From NCBI RefSeq assembly GCF_902498845.1, contig NZ_CABVLM010000016.1, positions 60,717 through 124,716 on the forward strand: a stretch of DNA of 64,000 nt, in the 5' to 3' direction. This document shows positions 63,932 to 64,000 of the stretch, piece after piece (the stretch's first letter is position 1; each line of letters begins with the position of its first letter). This stretch comes from Pseudoalteromonas rhizosphaerae. GTDB lineage: Bacteria > Pseudomonadota > Gammaproteobacteria > Enterobacterales > Alteromonadaceae. The notes under the pieces are model-generated. The model was not told the origin of the DNA. It worked only from the letters and a program-made list of their open reading frames with translations, and did no database searches. Made by a program: the position numbers and the translations under genes.

Positions 63932-64000
63932 TTATTCCTATCAATAGCTTTATCGTTCGGCTTTTTCCAGCAGTTGAAGTGATGAACCCTTTCTTTTTAA

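Overview
The window looks like an ordinary chromosomal segment of a marine gammaproteobacterium of the Alteromonadales, most like Pseudoalteromonas. The support is low-to-moderate GC, the classical metY-rimP-nusA-infB order, fadI-fadJ, prmB-aroC divergent from smrB, yfcL and epmC, efpL, an orphan M16 peptidase beside a GGDEF-EAL protein, and several exported or TonB-dependent functions. The assignment rests on gene content and protein resemblance only. I see no insertion sequence, prophage, CRISPR array or rRNA gene.

Layout. 1-5083 (minus) is the translation/transcription operon: initiator tRNA, rimP, nusA, infB, with terminator-like hairpins between the tRNA and rimP. 5.4-8.4 kb holds a lone globin-like protein, a coiled-coil DUF4124 protein and an iron-sulfur photolyase. 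8.5-11.2 kb is a tight three-gene operon for an exported phospholipase C/P1-nuclease-like enzyme, a PpiC-like periplasmic protein and a small membrane-anchored coiled-coil protein. 11.4-17.2 kb holds ibpA (sigma-32-like promoter and a ROSE-like RNA thermometer), a TlpA-like thioredoxin, a TonB-dependent receptor, glutaredoxin and the cold-shock-type helicase deaD. 17.4-22.5 kb (minus) holds an ABC1/UbiB kinase, an AbgT transporter and the epmC / NAD-kinase-like / yfcL operon. 22.8-29.7 kb holds an exported 2H phosphoesterase, a DUF4112 protein, a GST with a divergent LysR regulator, and a membrane CadC-like sensor divergent from a membrane spermidine-synthase-like protein. 29.7-38.5 kb holds aroC, prmB, smrB, an AEC carrier, an SDR, ASCH, RidA and SixA proteins and an M16 peptidase. 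38.6-41.7 kb is a c-di-GMP protein and two small membrane proteins.

The last third is dominated by two different MoxR AAA+ ATPase modules. The first (41.8-48.3 kb, minus) is RDD, SpoIIM-like, DUF4129, DUF4350, MoxR, DUF58. The second (54.5-61.4 kb, plus) is the Bat-type operon MoxR, DUF58, DUF4381, VWA, VWA-TPR, BatD, followed by an ECF sigma factor and a candidate anti-sigma protein. Between them lie efpL, a YjbR protein, a GNAT acetyltransferase and fadI-fadJ, whose promoter region carries a FadR-like palindrome. A Tim44-like membrane protein closes the window.

The most interesting items are the paired MoxR modules (one with a degenerate DUF58 metal site), the exported-enzyme/foldase operon, the ROSE-like thermometer on ibpA, the FadR-like operator on fadIJ, and a perfect 20-bp inverted repeat downstream of efpL that I cannot explain.
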